Below are positions 47,795-56,302 of a stretch of DNA of 64,000 nucleotides, one piece after another. The position numbers were made by a program, and so were the translations under genes. The notes beneath the pieces were generated by a model. That model was not told where the DNA came from. It was given only the letters and a program-made list of their open reading frames with translations, and did no database searches. The DNA is from Paraburkholderia agricolaris (GTDB lineage Bacteria > Pseudomonadota > Gammaproteobacteria > Burkholderiales > Burkholderiaceae). Each line of letters opens with the position of its first letter. Position 1 is the stretch's first letter. The stretch is from assembly GCF_009455635.1 (NCBI RefSeq), contig NZ_QPER01000001.1:2480001-2544000 (forward strand), given 5' to 3'.

Positions 47795-49347
47795 GCGCGA
47801 CCTCGCCCCGCGTACCGCTGTTTAGCGCAGCAAAACTGCGCGGCGATTTTTTCCCATGGGTGCTGGCCGTCGTTACCGGCCTCGACTACTTCGACAACGC
47901 GATTTTTTCGTTTTTCACCAGCTACATCGCAGGCGGCATCAACGCGTCGCCGGACGAACTGGTGTGGGCGTCGAGCGCCTATGCGGTGGCAGCCGTGCTC
48001 GGCATCCTGCAGCAGCAATGGTGGGTCGAACGCTTCGGCTACCGGCGCTACGTAGCCGGTTGCATGCTGCTCTATTCGGCCGGCGCGATCGCCGCCACGT
48101 TATGTGAGTCGTCCATCGAGCTTGCGTTCGCGCGTGGTTTTCAGGGCTATTTCATCGGCCCGATGATGGGTACCTGCCGCATTCTGATTCAGATGAGCTT
48201 TACGCCGCAGCAGCGACCCGCGGCAACCCGCGCCTTTCTGGTGCTGATCGTCTTGAGCAGTGCGCTCGCGCCGCTGATCGGCGGCCAACTGGTCGCGCAT
48301 TTCGATTGGCGCGCGCTGTTCGCCTGCACCGCGCCGGCAGGTGTGCTGTTTGCTATCCTCGCCCTGCTCGCGCTGCCCGATACTGGCAACCGCTTGCCGG
48401 AGGAGCGCGGCACGGCGCACTTCTGGCCTTACCTGATTTTCGCGTTCGCGCAAGGCGCGCTGCAAATCGTCATGCAACAGGTGCGGTTCCAGTTGTTCAG
48501 CGCCTCGCCGGGGCTGATTCTGCTGACAGTCGCGGGCATCGGCGCGCTGGGTTGGTTCGCGTACCAGCAATGGCACCATCCGGCGCCCCTAGTCCGTCTG
48601 CATGCGCTGCGCGAAAAGGTGTTTCAGGTCGGGATCGTGCTGTACATGTTCTACTACTACATCTCGACCGTATTCAGCTATCTGACGTCACGCTTTCTCG
48701 AGGGCGGGCTTGGCTATCCGGTCGAGAATGCCGGGCGGCTAGTCGGCGTGACGTCCTTGATTTCGGCGAGCGCGCTGTTCGTCTACCTGCGTTACGCGAA
48801 GCTCCTGCCGCGCAAGAAGTGGATCATCGTGCCGGGCTTCGCGGTGGCCGCATTTGCCGCGGCGTGGATGACGCGCATGTCGCCCGGCGTGGACCAATCC
48901 GCGCTGATCGTGCCCATGCTGTTGCGCGGCCTGCTCTTGCTGTTCATCGTGCTGCCGGTCGCCAATCTGACGTTTAGAATCTTCGCTATCGAAGAGTTCA
49001 CGCACGGCTACCGGCTGAAAAATATCGTGCGGCAACTGACGATCTCGTTCGCGACCGCCTCGGTGATCATCGTCGAACAGCATCGGCAGGCACTGCATCA
49101 AGCCCGTCTCGGGGAGTTCGTGAATCCGTACAATCCAGTGTTCCAGAATTCGCTCGCGGCGCTGACCCGCGGCTTCAGCGCCGCCGGGCGCTCGCCATCC
49201 GAAGCGCATTCGCTTGCACTGGTGGAAATCAGCCGGACGGTCGCGCAGCAGGCCAGCTTCCTGACGTCACTGGACGGCTTCTACTTTCTGATTGGCATTG
49301 CGATATGCGGCGGCATTTTCGCCGCGTGGCAAAAACAGATCGACTAA
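47791..49347 (+). CDS. MFS transporter, drug:proton antiporter (DHA2-like)
   Basis: 518 residues with about 13-14 membrane segments. The first is FFPWVLAVVTGLDYFDNAIFSFF (in part), with DYFDNAIF in the position of the DHA2 motif. Loop blocks RFGYRRYVAGCML and RGFQGYFIGPMMG follow the MFS pattern (motifs A and B). The C-terminal loop with HRQALHQARLGEFVNPYNP is typical of EmrB-like proteins. Its substrate is unknown. It is translationally coupled to the MerR regulator. Confidence 0.82.
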   Translation: MSATSPRVPLFSAAKLRGDFFPWVLAVVTGLDYFDNAIFSFFTSYIAGGINASPDELVWASSAYAVAAVLGILQQQWWVERFGYRRYVAGCMLLYSAGAIAATLCESSIELAFARGFQGYFIGPMMGTCRILIQMSFTPQQRPAATRAFLVLIVLSSALAPLIGGQLVAHFDWRALFACTAPAGVLFAILALLALPDTGNRLPEERGTAHFWPYLIFAFAQGALQIVMQQVRFQLFSASPGLILLTVAGIGALGWFAYQQWHHPAPLVRLHALREKVFQVGIVLYMFYYYISTVFSYLTSRFLEGGLGYPVENAGRLVGVTSLISASALFVYLRYAKLLPRKKWIIVPGFAVAAFAAAWMTRMSPGVDQSALIVPMLLRGLLLLFIVLPVANLTFRIFAIEEFTHGYRLKNIVRQLTISFATASVIIVEQHRQALHQARLGEFVNPYNPVFQNSLAALTRGFSAAGRSPSEAHSLALVEISRTVAQQASFLTSLDGFYFLIGIAICGGIFAAWQKQID

Positions 49348-49362
49348 GGGTTTCATCAGGTC

Positions 49363-50196
49363 ATGCTCTCGAAACTCACCCAATGGTTCGGCACGCGCCG
49401 CCGCGACCGCGCGCTGCGCGACTACGCGATCGAGGACGCCCTCTGGCAGGCCACGCTCGACGGCCTGCCGTTTCTCGCCCATCTCGACGCGCCGGATCGC
49501 TTGCGCCTGCGCGAACTGACCAGCCTGTTCATCGCGCAAAAAGAATTTTCAACCGCGCACGATCTCGAACTGACCGACGCCATGACCGTGGCGATCGCCG
49601 CGCAAGCGTGTTTGCCGGTGCTGAATCTGAGCCTCGATCTGTATCGCGGCTGGGTCGGTGTAATCGTCTATCCGGGCGAGTTCGTGATCCGCAAGACGGT
49701 CGAGGATGAAGACGGCGTAGTGCACGAGGTCGAGCAGGACGCGAGTGGTGAAGCGTGGGAAGGCGGCCCGGTGGTGTTGTCGTGGGAAGACGCGCAGATG
49801 ACCGATGGCACCGACGCCTATAACGTCGTGATTCACGAATTCGCGCACAAGATCGACATGCTGAACGGCGAGGCAGACGGCCATCCGCCGCTCACGCGCC
49901 GCTGGCACGCACCGCTCGATTCACGGGCCTGGGCCGACATTTTCGACCACGCCTACGACCACTTCTGCGCCAGAGTGGACGCGGTGCCGGACAGGCGCTG
50001 GGCCCGTTTCGAGCGCGATTCGCTGATCGATCCGTACGCGGCGGATCATCCATCGGAATTTTTTGCCGTTTGCAGCGAGGCCCTGTTCGTCCAACCGCAG
50101 GCCTTCGAGGCCGAATATCCCGAGCTGTACCGTTTACTGGCACGGTATTACCGCCAGGACCCCGCGCGCGTTGGTTTGGCGTTCGCTCCGGCCTGA
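49363..50196 (+). CDS. mtfA: Zinc metallopeptidase MtfA
   Basis: 277 residues. The zinc motif HEFAHKID has His158, Glu159 and His162; the third ligand should lie in HPSEFFAVCSEALF. N-terminal features (RDRALRDYAIEDALWQATLDGLPFL, in part) match MtfA of E. coli, a peptidase that also binds the Mlc repressor and affects glucose uptake. It follows the MFS gene by 15 bases and may share its transcript. Confidence 0.9.
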   Translation: MLSKLTQWFGTRRRDRALRDYAIEDALWQATLDGLPFLAHLDAPDRLRLRELTSLFIAQKEFSTAHDLELTDAMTVAIAAQACLPVLNLSLDLYRGWVGVIVYPGEFVIRKTVEDEDGVVHEVEQDASGEAWEGGPVVLSWEDAQMTDGTDAYNVVIHEFAHKIDMLNGEADGHPPLTRRWHAPLDSRAWADIFDHAYDHFCARVDAVPDRRWARFERDSLIDPYAADHPSEFFAVCSEALFVQPQAFEAEYPELYRLLARYYRQDPARVGLAFAPA

Positions 50197-50300
50197 CGCC
50201 CACCGCACAAGGGGGACACCGCGCGGCACCCGCACGGGAACGAGCGGACCGGGCAGCGGAGAAATCGACACAAAACACTGCGAAAAAGGTCGCGAAAAGA

Positions 50301-50329
50301 TCGTCAAGCGACTGATTTTCTGGCATAAT
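50301..50329 (+). promoter_or_regulatory. rpmE2 promoter
   Basis: TCGTCA (50301-50306) and CATAAT (50324-50329) are separated by 17 bases; 4/6 and 5/6 matches to consensus. It lies about 100 bases before the rpmE2 ATG. Confidence 0.6.
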
Positions 50330-50429
50330 CGCCGTTTTTCGACCATAGGCAAGTGGCTCGCGCCTAGATGCTGTCCGCCTTCATAGCGGCTGCTCGCGGG
50401 TTGGCTACCGCCAGATTAAAGGAAAGACC

Positions 50430-50696
50430 ATGAAAGAAGGCATTCACCCGGATTACCGCGAAGTCCTGTTCGTCGACATGTCGATCGACTTCAAGTTTGT
50501 GACGCGCTCGACCATCCAGACGCGTGAAACCGCCGAATTCAACGGCAAGACGTACCCGCTCGCCAAGATCGAAGTGTCGTCGGAATCGCATCCGTTCTAC
50601 ACCGGCCAACAAAAGATCATGGACACGGCTGGCCGCGTCGAGAAGTTCAACAAGAAGTTCGGCACGCGCGCTACCGGCAAGGCAGCAGCGAAGTAA
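50430..50696 (+). CDS. rpmE2: 50S ribosomal protein L31, type B
   Basis: 88 residues from [18 protein letters not shown]. It has the L31 motifs [26 protein letters not shown] but no CxxC zinc ligands, so it is the Cys-lacking form that in other bacteria replaces zinc-bound L31 when zinc is scarce. In Burkholderia a type B copy may be the main L31. I see no clear Zur box in its 5' region. Terminator at 50742. Confidence 0.95.
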   Translation: MKEGIHPDYREVLFVDMSIDFKFVTRSTIQTRETAEFNGKTYPLAKIEVSSESHPFYTGQQKIMDTAGRVEKFNKKFGTRATGKAAAK

Positions 50697-50741
50697 TACG
50701 CGTTTCGTCGCCGGCCTTGGCCCGCAACGAAGCAGCAGCAC

Positions 50742-50769
50742 AAAAGGGCAGCGCAAGCTGCCCTTTTTT
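50742..50769 (+). terminator. Intrinsic terminator of rpmE2
   Basis: AAAAGGGCAGC pairs with GCTGCCCTTTT around GCAA; six T follow the stem. Confidence 0.93.
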
Positions 50770-50882
50770 GTCACCCTATTCTAGGCGCCGCAGGCGCCTG
50801 GATGTAAGTCGCCCGGCGAAGCGCCGCCCATTGCGGCGCGGTGTTACAGACACCCCGTTCACGTTGCGAGCCGTTACCGGCC

Positions 50883-50912
50883 GTGACGCGCATCGCACGG
50901 CACGACTACAAT
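50883..50912 (+). promoter_or_regulatory. Candidate promoter of glycosyltransferase-MATE pair
   Basis: GTGACG (50883-50888) and TACAAT (50907-50912) lie 18 bases apart. The -10 overlaps the in-frame ATG at 50911, which argues for the next ATG (50995) as gene start. Confidence 0.45.
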
Positions 50913-50994
50913 GCCGGATGCTCCAAACTGGCCATTCCCGCCGGACCCTGCGTCTGGTCCCGGCTGCACCGCTTATCCGATATCCACACACCGC

Positions 50995-52752
50995 ATGAGA
51001 CCTGTCGTTCGCCTCACTGCCTCCGCGACCAGTGCGTTGCCGCGCTGGCTGCTGCTGACCATCTGTATCGTCTACGCCTTTTTCGGCCTGTTCGGCCGGG
51101 ATCCGTGGAAGAACGAGGACGCAGCCGGTTTCGGCGTCATGTGGACGATGGCCAACGGCAGCGCCCACGACTGGCTGCTGCCGAATCTGGTCGGCAAGTA
51201 CATGACCGAAGACGGCCCGCTCGGTTACTGGCTCGGCGCCGGCGCGATCCGCGCGCTCGCGCCCTGGGTCGACGCGAGCAACGCGTCGCGCGTGTTTACC
51301 GGCCTGCTGTTTTGCGCGGCCTGCGCATTCGTCTGGTATGCGGCCTACCTGCTCGGCCGGCGCGCCGAGGTGCAGCCGTTCAAATACGCGTTTGGCGGCG
51401 AGCCGGAACCGCGCGACTACGGCCGCACCCTTGCCGATGGCGCGCTGCTGATCCTGCTCGCCTGTTTCGGCCTGGCCGAACGCGGCCACGAGACCACGCC
51501 GCAACTGGCGCAGTTCTTCGGCATCGCCATGCTCGTCTATGGGCTCGTGCGGATGATCGACAAGCCGATCCAGGGCGCGCTGATCTGGGGCCTCGCGCTC
51601 GGTCTCGTGGCGCTCGCCAGCAGCCCGGTGCTGGTCGGCGCACTGTTGCTCGGCACTCTGGCGATGGCCTTGATCGTGCGCGAAGCACGTTCGCGCTGGC
51701 TGCTGCTGGCCGGTTTGCCGGTAGCGCTCGTGCTGTCGGTTGCGTGGCCGATCGCCGCAATCGCCGCGTTTCCCGACGACGCTGTCTGGTACCTGAACCA
51801 GTGGGTGCACGTCAGCCTGTCGTCATTCGCCGGGCCGCCGGGCTCGGTGGCCGCCTATGCACTCAAGAACCTGCCGCTCTTCACGTGGCCGGCCTGGCCG
51901 CTGGCGCTCTGGGCGTGGTTCAGCTGGTCGGGCCTGCGGCGCGCGCCGCACGTCGCGATTCCGCTGTCGGTGATCGGGCCGTTGCTCGTGCTGGTCGTGT
52001 TGCAGAGCCACCAGTCGAACCGGCTTTACATGCTGTTGCTGCCGCCGCTCGCGGTGCTTGCCACCTTCGCGCTGCCCACCCTCAAACGCGGCGCGATCAA
52101 TGCGATCGACTGGTTCGCGTTGCTGAGTTTCACGATCCTCGGCAGCTTCGTCTGGCTGGTGTACATCGCCGGGTTGACCGGCTTCCCGCATCCGCTCGCG
52201 CGCAACCTCGCGCGTCTCGCGCCGGGTTTTGCGCCGCAGTTCAAGGTCCTGTCGTTCGTGTGCGCGGTGGCCGTGACGATTTGCTGGTTCGTTCTGGTGC
52301 AATGGCGTCTGGCCCGTCATCCGAAAGTCCTGTGGCGCAGCGTGGTGCTCTCGAGTGCCGGCACAACGCTGATGTGGGTGCTGCTGATGACGCTGTGGCT
52401 GCCGGTCGTCAACTACAGCCGGACCTATAAGGACGTCGCTGAACAGATCGCCAGCCATCTGCCGGAAGACTACACCTGCATCTCGCCGGTGCGCCTCGGT
52501 AATGCGCAGATCGCGACCTTCGCCTATTTCGGCGATATGCATTTCTCGTTCAACCAGGATTGCGACGTGATCCTGCGTCAGGACACCCAGGATTTCGGCG
52601 ACCCGAGCGCGATGTCGGACTTCATCTGGAAGCTGGTATGGGAAGGCCGCCGGGTGGCCGACCGCGACGAACGCTTCCGCCTGTATGTGCGGATCGACCG
52701 TCCGAAGTCGCCGGTCGTCAAACGCCGTAGCTGGCATAAGAAGCCGGACTGA
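50995..52752 (+). CDS. GT39/ArnT-like membrane glycosyltransferase
   Basis: 585 residues from MRPVVRLTASATSALP. About 11-12 membrane helices; the first periplasmic loop has DPWKNEDAAGFGVMWTMANG, the acidic motif position of the PMT/ArnT fold, and a periplasmic C-terminal domain of about 120 residues follows (YTCISPVRLGNAQIATFAYFG). Such enzymes transfer a sugar from a polyprenyl-phosphate donor to lipid A or protein. ATG 50911 was rejected because it overlaps the -10. It is followed by a MATE gene after two bases. Confidence 0.8.
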   Translation: MRPVVRLTASATSALPRWLLLTICIVYAFFGLFGRDPWKNEDAAGFGVMWTMANGSAHDWLLPNLVGKYMTEDGPLGYWLGAGAIRALAPWVDASNASRVFTGLLFCAACAFVWYAAYLLGRRAEVQPFKYAFGGEPEPRDYGRTLADGALLILLACFGLAERGHETTPQLAQFFGIAMLVYGLVRMIDKPIQGALIWGLALGLVALASSPVLVGALLLGTLAMALIVREARSRWLLLAGLPVALVLSVAWPIAAIAAFPDDAVWYLNQWVHVSLSSFAGPPGSVAAYALKNLPLFTWPAWPLALWAWFSWSGLRRAPHVAIPLSVIGPLLVLVVLQSHQSNRLYMLLLPPLAVLATFALPTLKRGAINAIDWFALLSFTILGSFVWLVYIAGLTGFPHPLARNLARLAPGFAPQFKVLSFVCAVAVTICWFVLVQWRLARHPKVLWRSVVLSSAGTTLMWVLLMTLWLPVVNYSRTYKDVAEQIASHLPEDYTCISPVRLGNAQIATFAYFGDMHFSFNQDCDVILRQDTQDFGDPSAMSDFIWKLVWEGRRVADRDERFRLYVRIDRPKSPVVKRRSWHKKPD

Positions 52753-52754
52753 TC

Positions 52755-54134
52755 ATGCTCGCCGACGTACGGAAAATCGCCGGGCTCGCATGGCCCGTGC
52801 TGATCGGTCAACTGGCGATCATCGCGTTCGGCGTGATCGACACGGCGATGGTCGGCCGCTATTCGGCCGTCGATCTCGCCGCGCTCGGCCTCGGCTCGTC
52901 GATCTACATTTCCGTCTACATCGGGCTGACCGGCATTCTGACCGCGCTGCAGCCGATCACCGCGCAACTCTACGGCGCGCGCCGCTACGTCGAGATCGGC
53001 GAAGAAGTGCGCCAGGCCTTGTGGCTCGCGCTCGCATTGACCGTGATCGGCTTTCTGATTCTCTATTTTCCGGGGCGCGTACTGCAGCTCGCGCGGGTGC
53101 CCGAAGCGCTGCATGAACGCACGGTCGCCTACCTGCGGATTCTGGCGTTCGGCTTGCCGGCCGGCCTCGCGTTTCGCGTCTATAGCTCGATCAGCAATGC
53201 GGTCGGCAAGCCGCGGCTCGTGATGATCCTGCAGATCGGCGCGCTGCTGCTCAAGTTTCCGCTCAACACGTGGTTCATCTTTGGCGGATTCGGCGTGCCG
53301 GCGCTCGGCGGGCCCGGTTGCGCGCTGGCCAGCACCGCGATCAACTGGGGACTGGCCGTGGTCGGGATGCTGCTGCTGACACGCGTCTACGTGTTCAAGC
53401 CGTTCGAGATCTTTGCGCATTTCTGCTGGCCGGTCTGGCGCCGGCAGGCGGCACAGTTGCGGCTGGGCATTCCGATGGGGCTGTCGTACCTGATCGAAGT
53501 CACCTCGTACACTTTCATGGCGCTCTTCATTGCGCGCTTCGGCACGACCACGCTCGCCGGACACCAGATCGCCGGCAACATCGGCGCGGTGCTCTACATG
53601 ACGCCGCTGTCGATCGGGATCGCTTCATCGACGCTGGTTGCCCAGGCGCTCGGCGCGCATCGCCCGGAAGCGGCGCGCACGCTGTCGCGGCACGGCATCA
53701 TGATGGCGGTGGCGATCGCCTGCTGCTACGGCGCGATCGTGCTGGTGCTGCGGCCGTACGTGATCGAAGGCTATACGCCGGATGCACAGGTCGCGGCGGC
53801 AGCGATGCCGCTGGTCTTGATCGTGGTGTGCTATCACCTGTTCGATGCGCTGCAGATCACCACCGCGTTCGTGCTGCGCGCGTACAAGGTAGCGGTCATA
53901 CCGACCGTAATCTATGCGGTTGCGCTGTGGGGGGTCGGGCTAGGCGGCGGCTATCTGCTCGGCTTCGATGTCTCCGGCACCACGCCGCAATGGCTGACCG
54001 GGGCGCGCGGCTTCTGGGTCGCCAATACGCTGAGCCTGGCAATTGCCGGGGTGGGGTTGCTGTTGTACTGGCGTGGTGTGAGCAAGCGGTATTTGCACGC
54101 CGAGGCGGTGGTCCGGGTAGATCCGGCGGCTTGA
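52755..54134 (+). CDS. MATE-family efflux transporter
   Basis: 459 residues with 12 predicted membrane helices in two MatE halves; GLAWPVLIGQLAIIAFGVIDTAMVGRYS (in part) opens the first and GIPMGLSYLIEVTSYTFMALF (in part) the second. It exports cationic drugs or metabolites in exchange for protons or sodium. It begins two bases after the glycosyltransferase stop, so the two are coupled; a lipid-linked or cell-surface role is possible but not shown. Confidence 0.88.
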   Translation: MLADVRKIAGLAWPVLIGQLAIIAFGVIDTAMVGRYSAVDLAALGLGSSIYISVYIGLTGILTALQPITAQLYGARRYVEIGEEVRQALWLALALTVIGFLILYFPGRVLQLARVPEALHERTVAYLRILAFGLPAGLAFRVYSSISNAVGKPRLVMILQIGALLLKFPLNTWFIFGGFGVPALGGPGCALASTAINWGLAVVGMLLLTRVYVFKPFEIFAHFCWPVWRRQAAQLRLGIPMGLSYLIEVTSYTFMALFIARFGTTTLAGHQIAGNIGAVLYMTPLSIGIASSTLVAQALGAHRPEAARTLSRHGIMMAVAIACCYGAIVLVLRPYVIEGYTPDAQVAAAAMPLVLIVVCYHLFDALQITTAFVLRAYKVAVIPTVIYAVALWGVGLGGGYLLGFDVSGTTPQWLTGARGFWVANTLSLAIAGVGLLLYWRGVSKRYLHAEAVVRVDPAA

Positions 54135-54330
54135 CGGGGGCTCGTTGCGTTCGATCGGGTCGACGGGCTGGCTCAATCGGATTGACGGTTTTGCTCGACC
54201 GGATTGCAAAACTCAGCGTATCTGACTGTCGAAGCCTCCGTTTATGCAAGCCGGGTTTCCGGGCCGTACCGGCGGCACGCTGTCCAAGTTGCTTACGATA
54301 TCTGACCGTTAGTTGCATCTTGAACCTCGT
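54135..54330. other. Spacer between convergent MATE and decarboxylase-family genes
   Basis: About 200 bases. Short repeats of the tctgac kind occur (gtatctgactgtc, atatctgaccgtt), but no gene is supported. Confidence 0.4.
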
Positions 54331-54359
54331 AAAAAAAAACGGCTGCGCACGGCAGCCGT
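54331..54359 (-). terminator. Intrinsic terminator of the decarboxylase-family gene
   Basis: On the minus strand ACGGCTGC pairs with GCAGCCGT around CGTGC and is followed by nine T. Confidence 0.93.
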
Positions 54360-54390
54360 CCACCCTGCTCCATCGTCCTGAACTTTTGTC

Positions 54391-54801
54391 TCAAGCCGCT
54401 TGCGCTTGCTCCAGCGCCTGATCACGCCGCTCGAAAACCTCCCGCGCCGCAAACAATGCGTTCAGCGCAGCCGGGAAACCCGCGTAGAGCGCCATCTGCA
54501 TGAACACCTCGACAATCTCCTCGCGCGTGCAGCCGACGTTCAAGGCCGCCTCGATATGCACCTTCAACTGCGGCTGCGCGCAGCCGAGCGTCGCCAGCGA
54601 TGCAATCGTCGCGATTTCTCGCGCCCGCAGATCGAGTTGCGGCCGGCTGTAAATATCGCCGAAGCCGAACTCGATCAGCAGGCGTCCGAAATCCGGCGCG
54701 ATCGGCGCCAGCGCGGCAATCACCTGCTCACCGGTCGAACCGTCGATTTCCTTCAGTTTGTTCCAGCCTCGGGTGTAGCGATCGTTTTGTGCGTGTTCCA
54801 T
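54391..54801 (-). CDS. Carboxymuconolactone decarboxylase-family protein
   Basis: 136 residues from MEHAQNDRYTRGWNKL after AAGGA. The CMD/AhpD-like core shows the helix LDLRAREIATIASLATLGCAQPQLKVHIEAALNVGCTREEIVEVFMQ (only in part: LREIATIASLATLGC, HIEAALNVGCTREEI). Two Cys, in TLGCAQPQL and VGCTREE, do not form a CxxC, so it is closer to 4-carboxymuconolactone decarboxylase-type proteins than to AhpD. The first 49 bases overlap the 3' end of the MerR gene. A MerR partner suggests inducible expression by a stress or aromatic signal. Confidence 0.82.
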   Translation of the reverse strand: MEHAQNDRYTRGWNKLKEIDGSTGEQVIAALAPIAPDFGRLLIEFGFGDIYSRPQLDLRAREIATIASLATLGCAQPQLKVHIEAALNVGCTREEIVEVFMQMALYAGFPAALNALFAAREVFERRDQALEQAQAA

Positions 54802-55250
54802 GGTGAGTCCTTTTCCGAATGCGAAAGCGATTGGGGTTCGTCGATCTGTCGTGTCGGAGCACTCGCAGTGGGCTGCTGGCCGGTGGCTTCTTCGTAATAA
54901 GCGATTTTGTCGATGATCGCGCCGAGATTGCTCTGCAACTCGGCGATCCGCGCCAAAACCGCATCACGATGCGCCACCAGCAAATCACGGCGCTCGCCCA
55001 TCGTAGGCTGACCTTCCGCCCGCAACGCCGCGAACGCCTGCATCCCGGCGATCGGCATGCCGGTCGCCTTCAGACGCATCACGAACTGCAGCCAGTCGAG
55101 ATCGGCCGGCGAATACAGGCGATGCCCCGCCTGGGTACGCCCGACTGCCCGAATCAGGCCGGCCTGCTCGTAGTAGCGCAGCGTATGGGTGGAGACGCCG
55201 ATCGTCCCGGCGACCTCGCCGATGGTGAGTGCTTTTGACATTTTCGACAT
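54753..55250 (-). CDS. MerR-family regulator of the decarboxylase-family gene
   Basis: 165 residues from MSKMSKALTIGEVAGTIGVS (or from the second Met, at 55241). The helix-turn-helix reads STHTLRYYEQAGLI with AGHRLYSPADLDWLQF. The coiled-coil helix extends to about residue 130, then the tail is polar. It lacks conserved metal Cys. Its end overlaps the downstream gene by 49 bases. The promoter lies right at the start, so the mRNA would have almost no leader. Confidence 0.85.
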   Translation of the reverse strand: MSKMSKALTIGEVAGTIGVSTHTLRYYEQAGLIRAVGRTQAGHRLYSPADLDWLQFVMRLKATGMPIAGMQAFAALRAEGQPTMGERRDLLVAHRDAVLARIAELQSNLGAIIDKIAYYEEATGQQPTASAPTRQIDEPQSLSHSEKDSPWNTHKTIATPEAGTN

Positions 55251-55260
55251 GACGGAACTC

Positions 55261-55291
55261 AGGTTAGGACTTCGAGTGCACTCTAAGTCAA
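55261..55291 (-). promoter_or_regulatory. MerR-type promoter with 19-base spacer and palindrome
   Basis: On the minus strand TTGACT (55286-55291) and TAACCT (55261-55266) are separated by 19 bases, the stretched spacing of MerR-activated promoters. ACTTCGAGTGCACTCTAAGT (55269-55288, plus strand) is a 20-base palindrome with one mismatched pair and sits in the spacer. The -10 is only 10 bases from the ATG at 55250. Confidence 0.85.
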
Positions 55292-55562
55292 GTGGAAGGC
55301 GCTGTCATTTATCCGCGCGGTCATTATTTACGGTGAACCGCATTGATCGATAAACGCATAACAGCTCAATCGCCAGGCAAAATCTTCAAATATTGTCCAG
55401 CCTGATTTACTTGTCACGAATCGATCGGTATAAATCGTCGGCGTTTGCAAATAAGGGCGCGCAATTTGTTCTATGCTTAAGCGCAGCGCCTGCTGACAGG
55501 CTGCGTCGTCCCGAGTTTTCCCTTTGCGGCTAACTTTTTTTGCCCTCAATGGAGTGCTTGCC
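55292..55562. other. AT-richer spacer between MerR and HhH-protein genes
   Basis: About 270 bases with lower GC than the surroundings. Frames here are short, lack ribosome sites and look non-coding. TATGCT at 55472-55477 may be a -10 for the downstream gene. Nothing else was seen. Confidence 0.5.
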
Positions 55563-56126
55563 ATGCTGAAGAAGCTTTTGATGCTTTGCCTTGCTTTGGC
55601 TTTGTCGCTGTCGGCTGGATTTGCGGCGGCCGTCGAAGTAAATTCCGCCGATCAGGCGGCGCTCGAATCGGTCAAGGGTATCGGCCCGGTACATGCGAAA
55701 GCGATCATTGACGAACGCACCAAGAACGGCCCCTTCAAGGATGCCGATGATCTCGCCACTCGGGTCAAAGGCCTCGGCACCAAATCGGTGAGCAATCTCG
55801 AGGCGGCGGGCTTGACCGTGAACGGCGCGTCCACGCCGCCTACCGGCGCCAAGGCTGCCGCGAAGTCCAGCAGCAAAGCCGCGCCAGCAGCAACTACCAC
55901 GGCCGCGACAACAACATCAGCGGCACCGGCTGCGCCTGCCGAGGCATCCGGCACCAAGGCTTCGAAGTCGAAGAAGAAGAGCAAAGCGGCTGATGCGGCG
56001 GCCTCCGCACCGGCCACGACGGCGGCTGCCAGCGCGCCGGCCGACGCGTCCGGTACCAAGGCTTCGAAGAAGAAGGCGAAGAAGAGCAAGGCTGCATCGG
56101 CTGCGGCAGCCTCTGGCGGCGCGTAA
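55563..56126 (+). CDS. Exported ComEA-like helix-hairpin-helix protein with basic tail
   Basis: 187 residues from MLKKLLMLCLALALSLS after GGAG. A Sec signal peptide (about 1-22) is followed by the ComEA-type HhH pair VNSADQAALESVKGIGPVHAKAIIDERTKNGPF (in part: GIGPVHAKAIIDER, VKGLGTKSVSNLEAAG). From about residue 92 the tail is only Ala, Lys, Ser and Thr with a repeated ASGTKASK unit and Lys clusters, like a histone-H1-type tail. ComEA binds incoming DNA in the periplasm; here the tail could add DNA or surface binding. It is followed by the YidB-type gene. Confidence 0.8.
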   Translation: MLKKLLMLCLALALSLSAGFAAAVEVNSADQAALESVKGIGPVHAKAIIDERTKNGPFKDADDLATRVKGLGTKSVSNLEAAGLTVNGASTPPTGAKAAAKSSSKAAPAATTTAATTTSAAPAAPAEASGTKASKSKKKSKAADAAASAPATTAAASAPADASGTKASKKKAKKSKAASAAAASGGA

Positions 56127-56302
56127 GCCAAGGTAGAGCACCGGTAGTACGGCGGCCACGCGGCTCACATGGTCTGTACGCATGATGAAACCCAGGCGCC
56201 GCTCTGCTCCCGTTCGCCCTCCTTCCACCGGCGCCGCGCAACCGCGCGGCGTTTTCACCCGCCGGCTCGTCAAACACGGGTTGGCATTCAAGAGAGACCG
56301 TC

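Noticed and set aside
55328..55564. A 78-codon minus-strand frame upstream of the HhH-protein gene
   Set aside because: No ribosome site and no recognisable motif; it covers the probable promoter of the divergent gene. Kept as intergenic, with some doubt.
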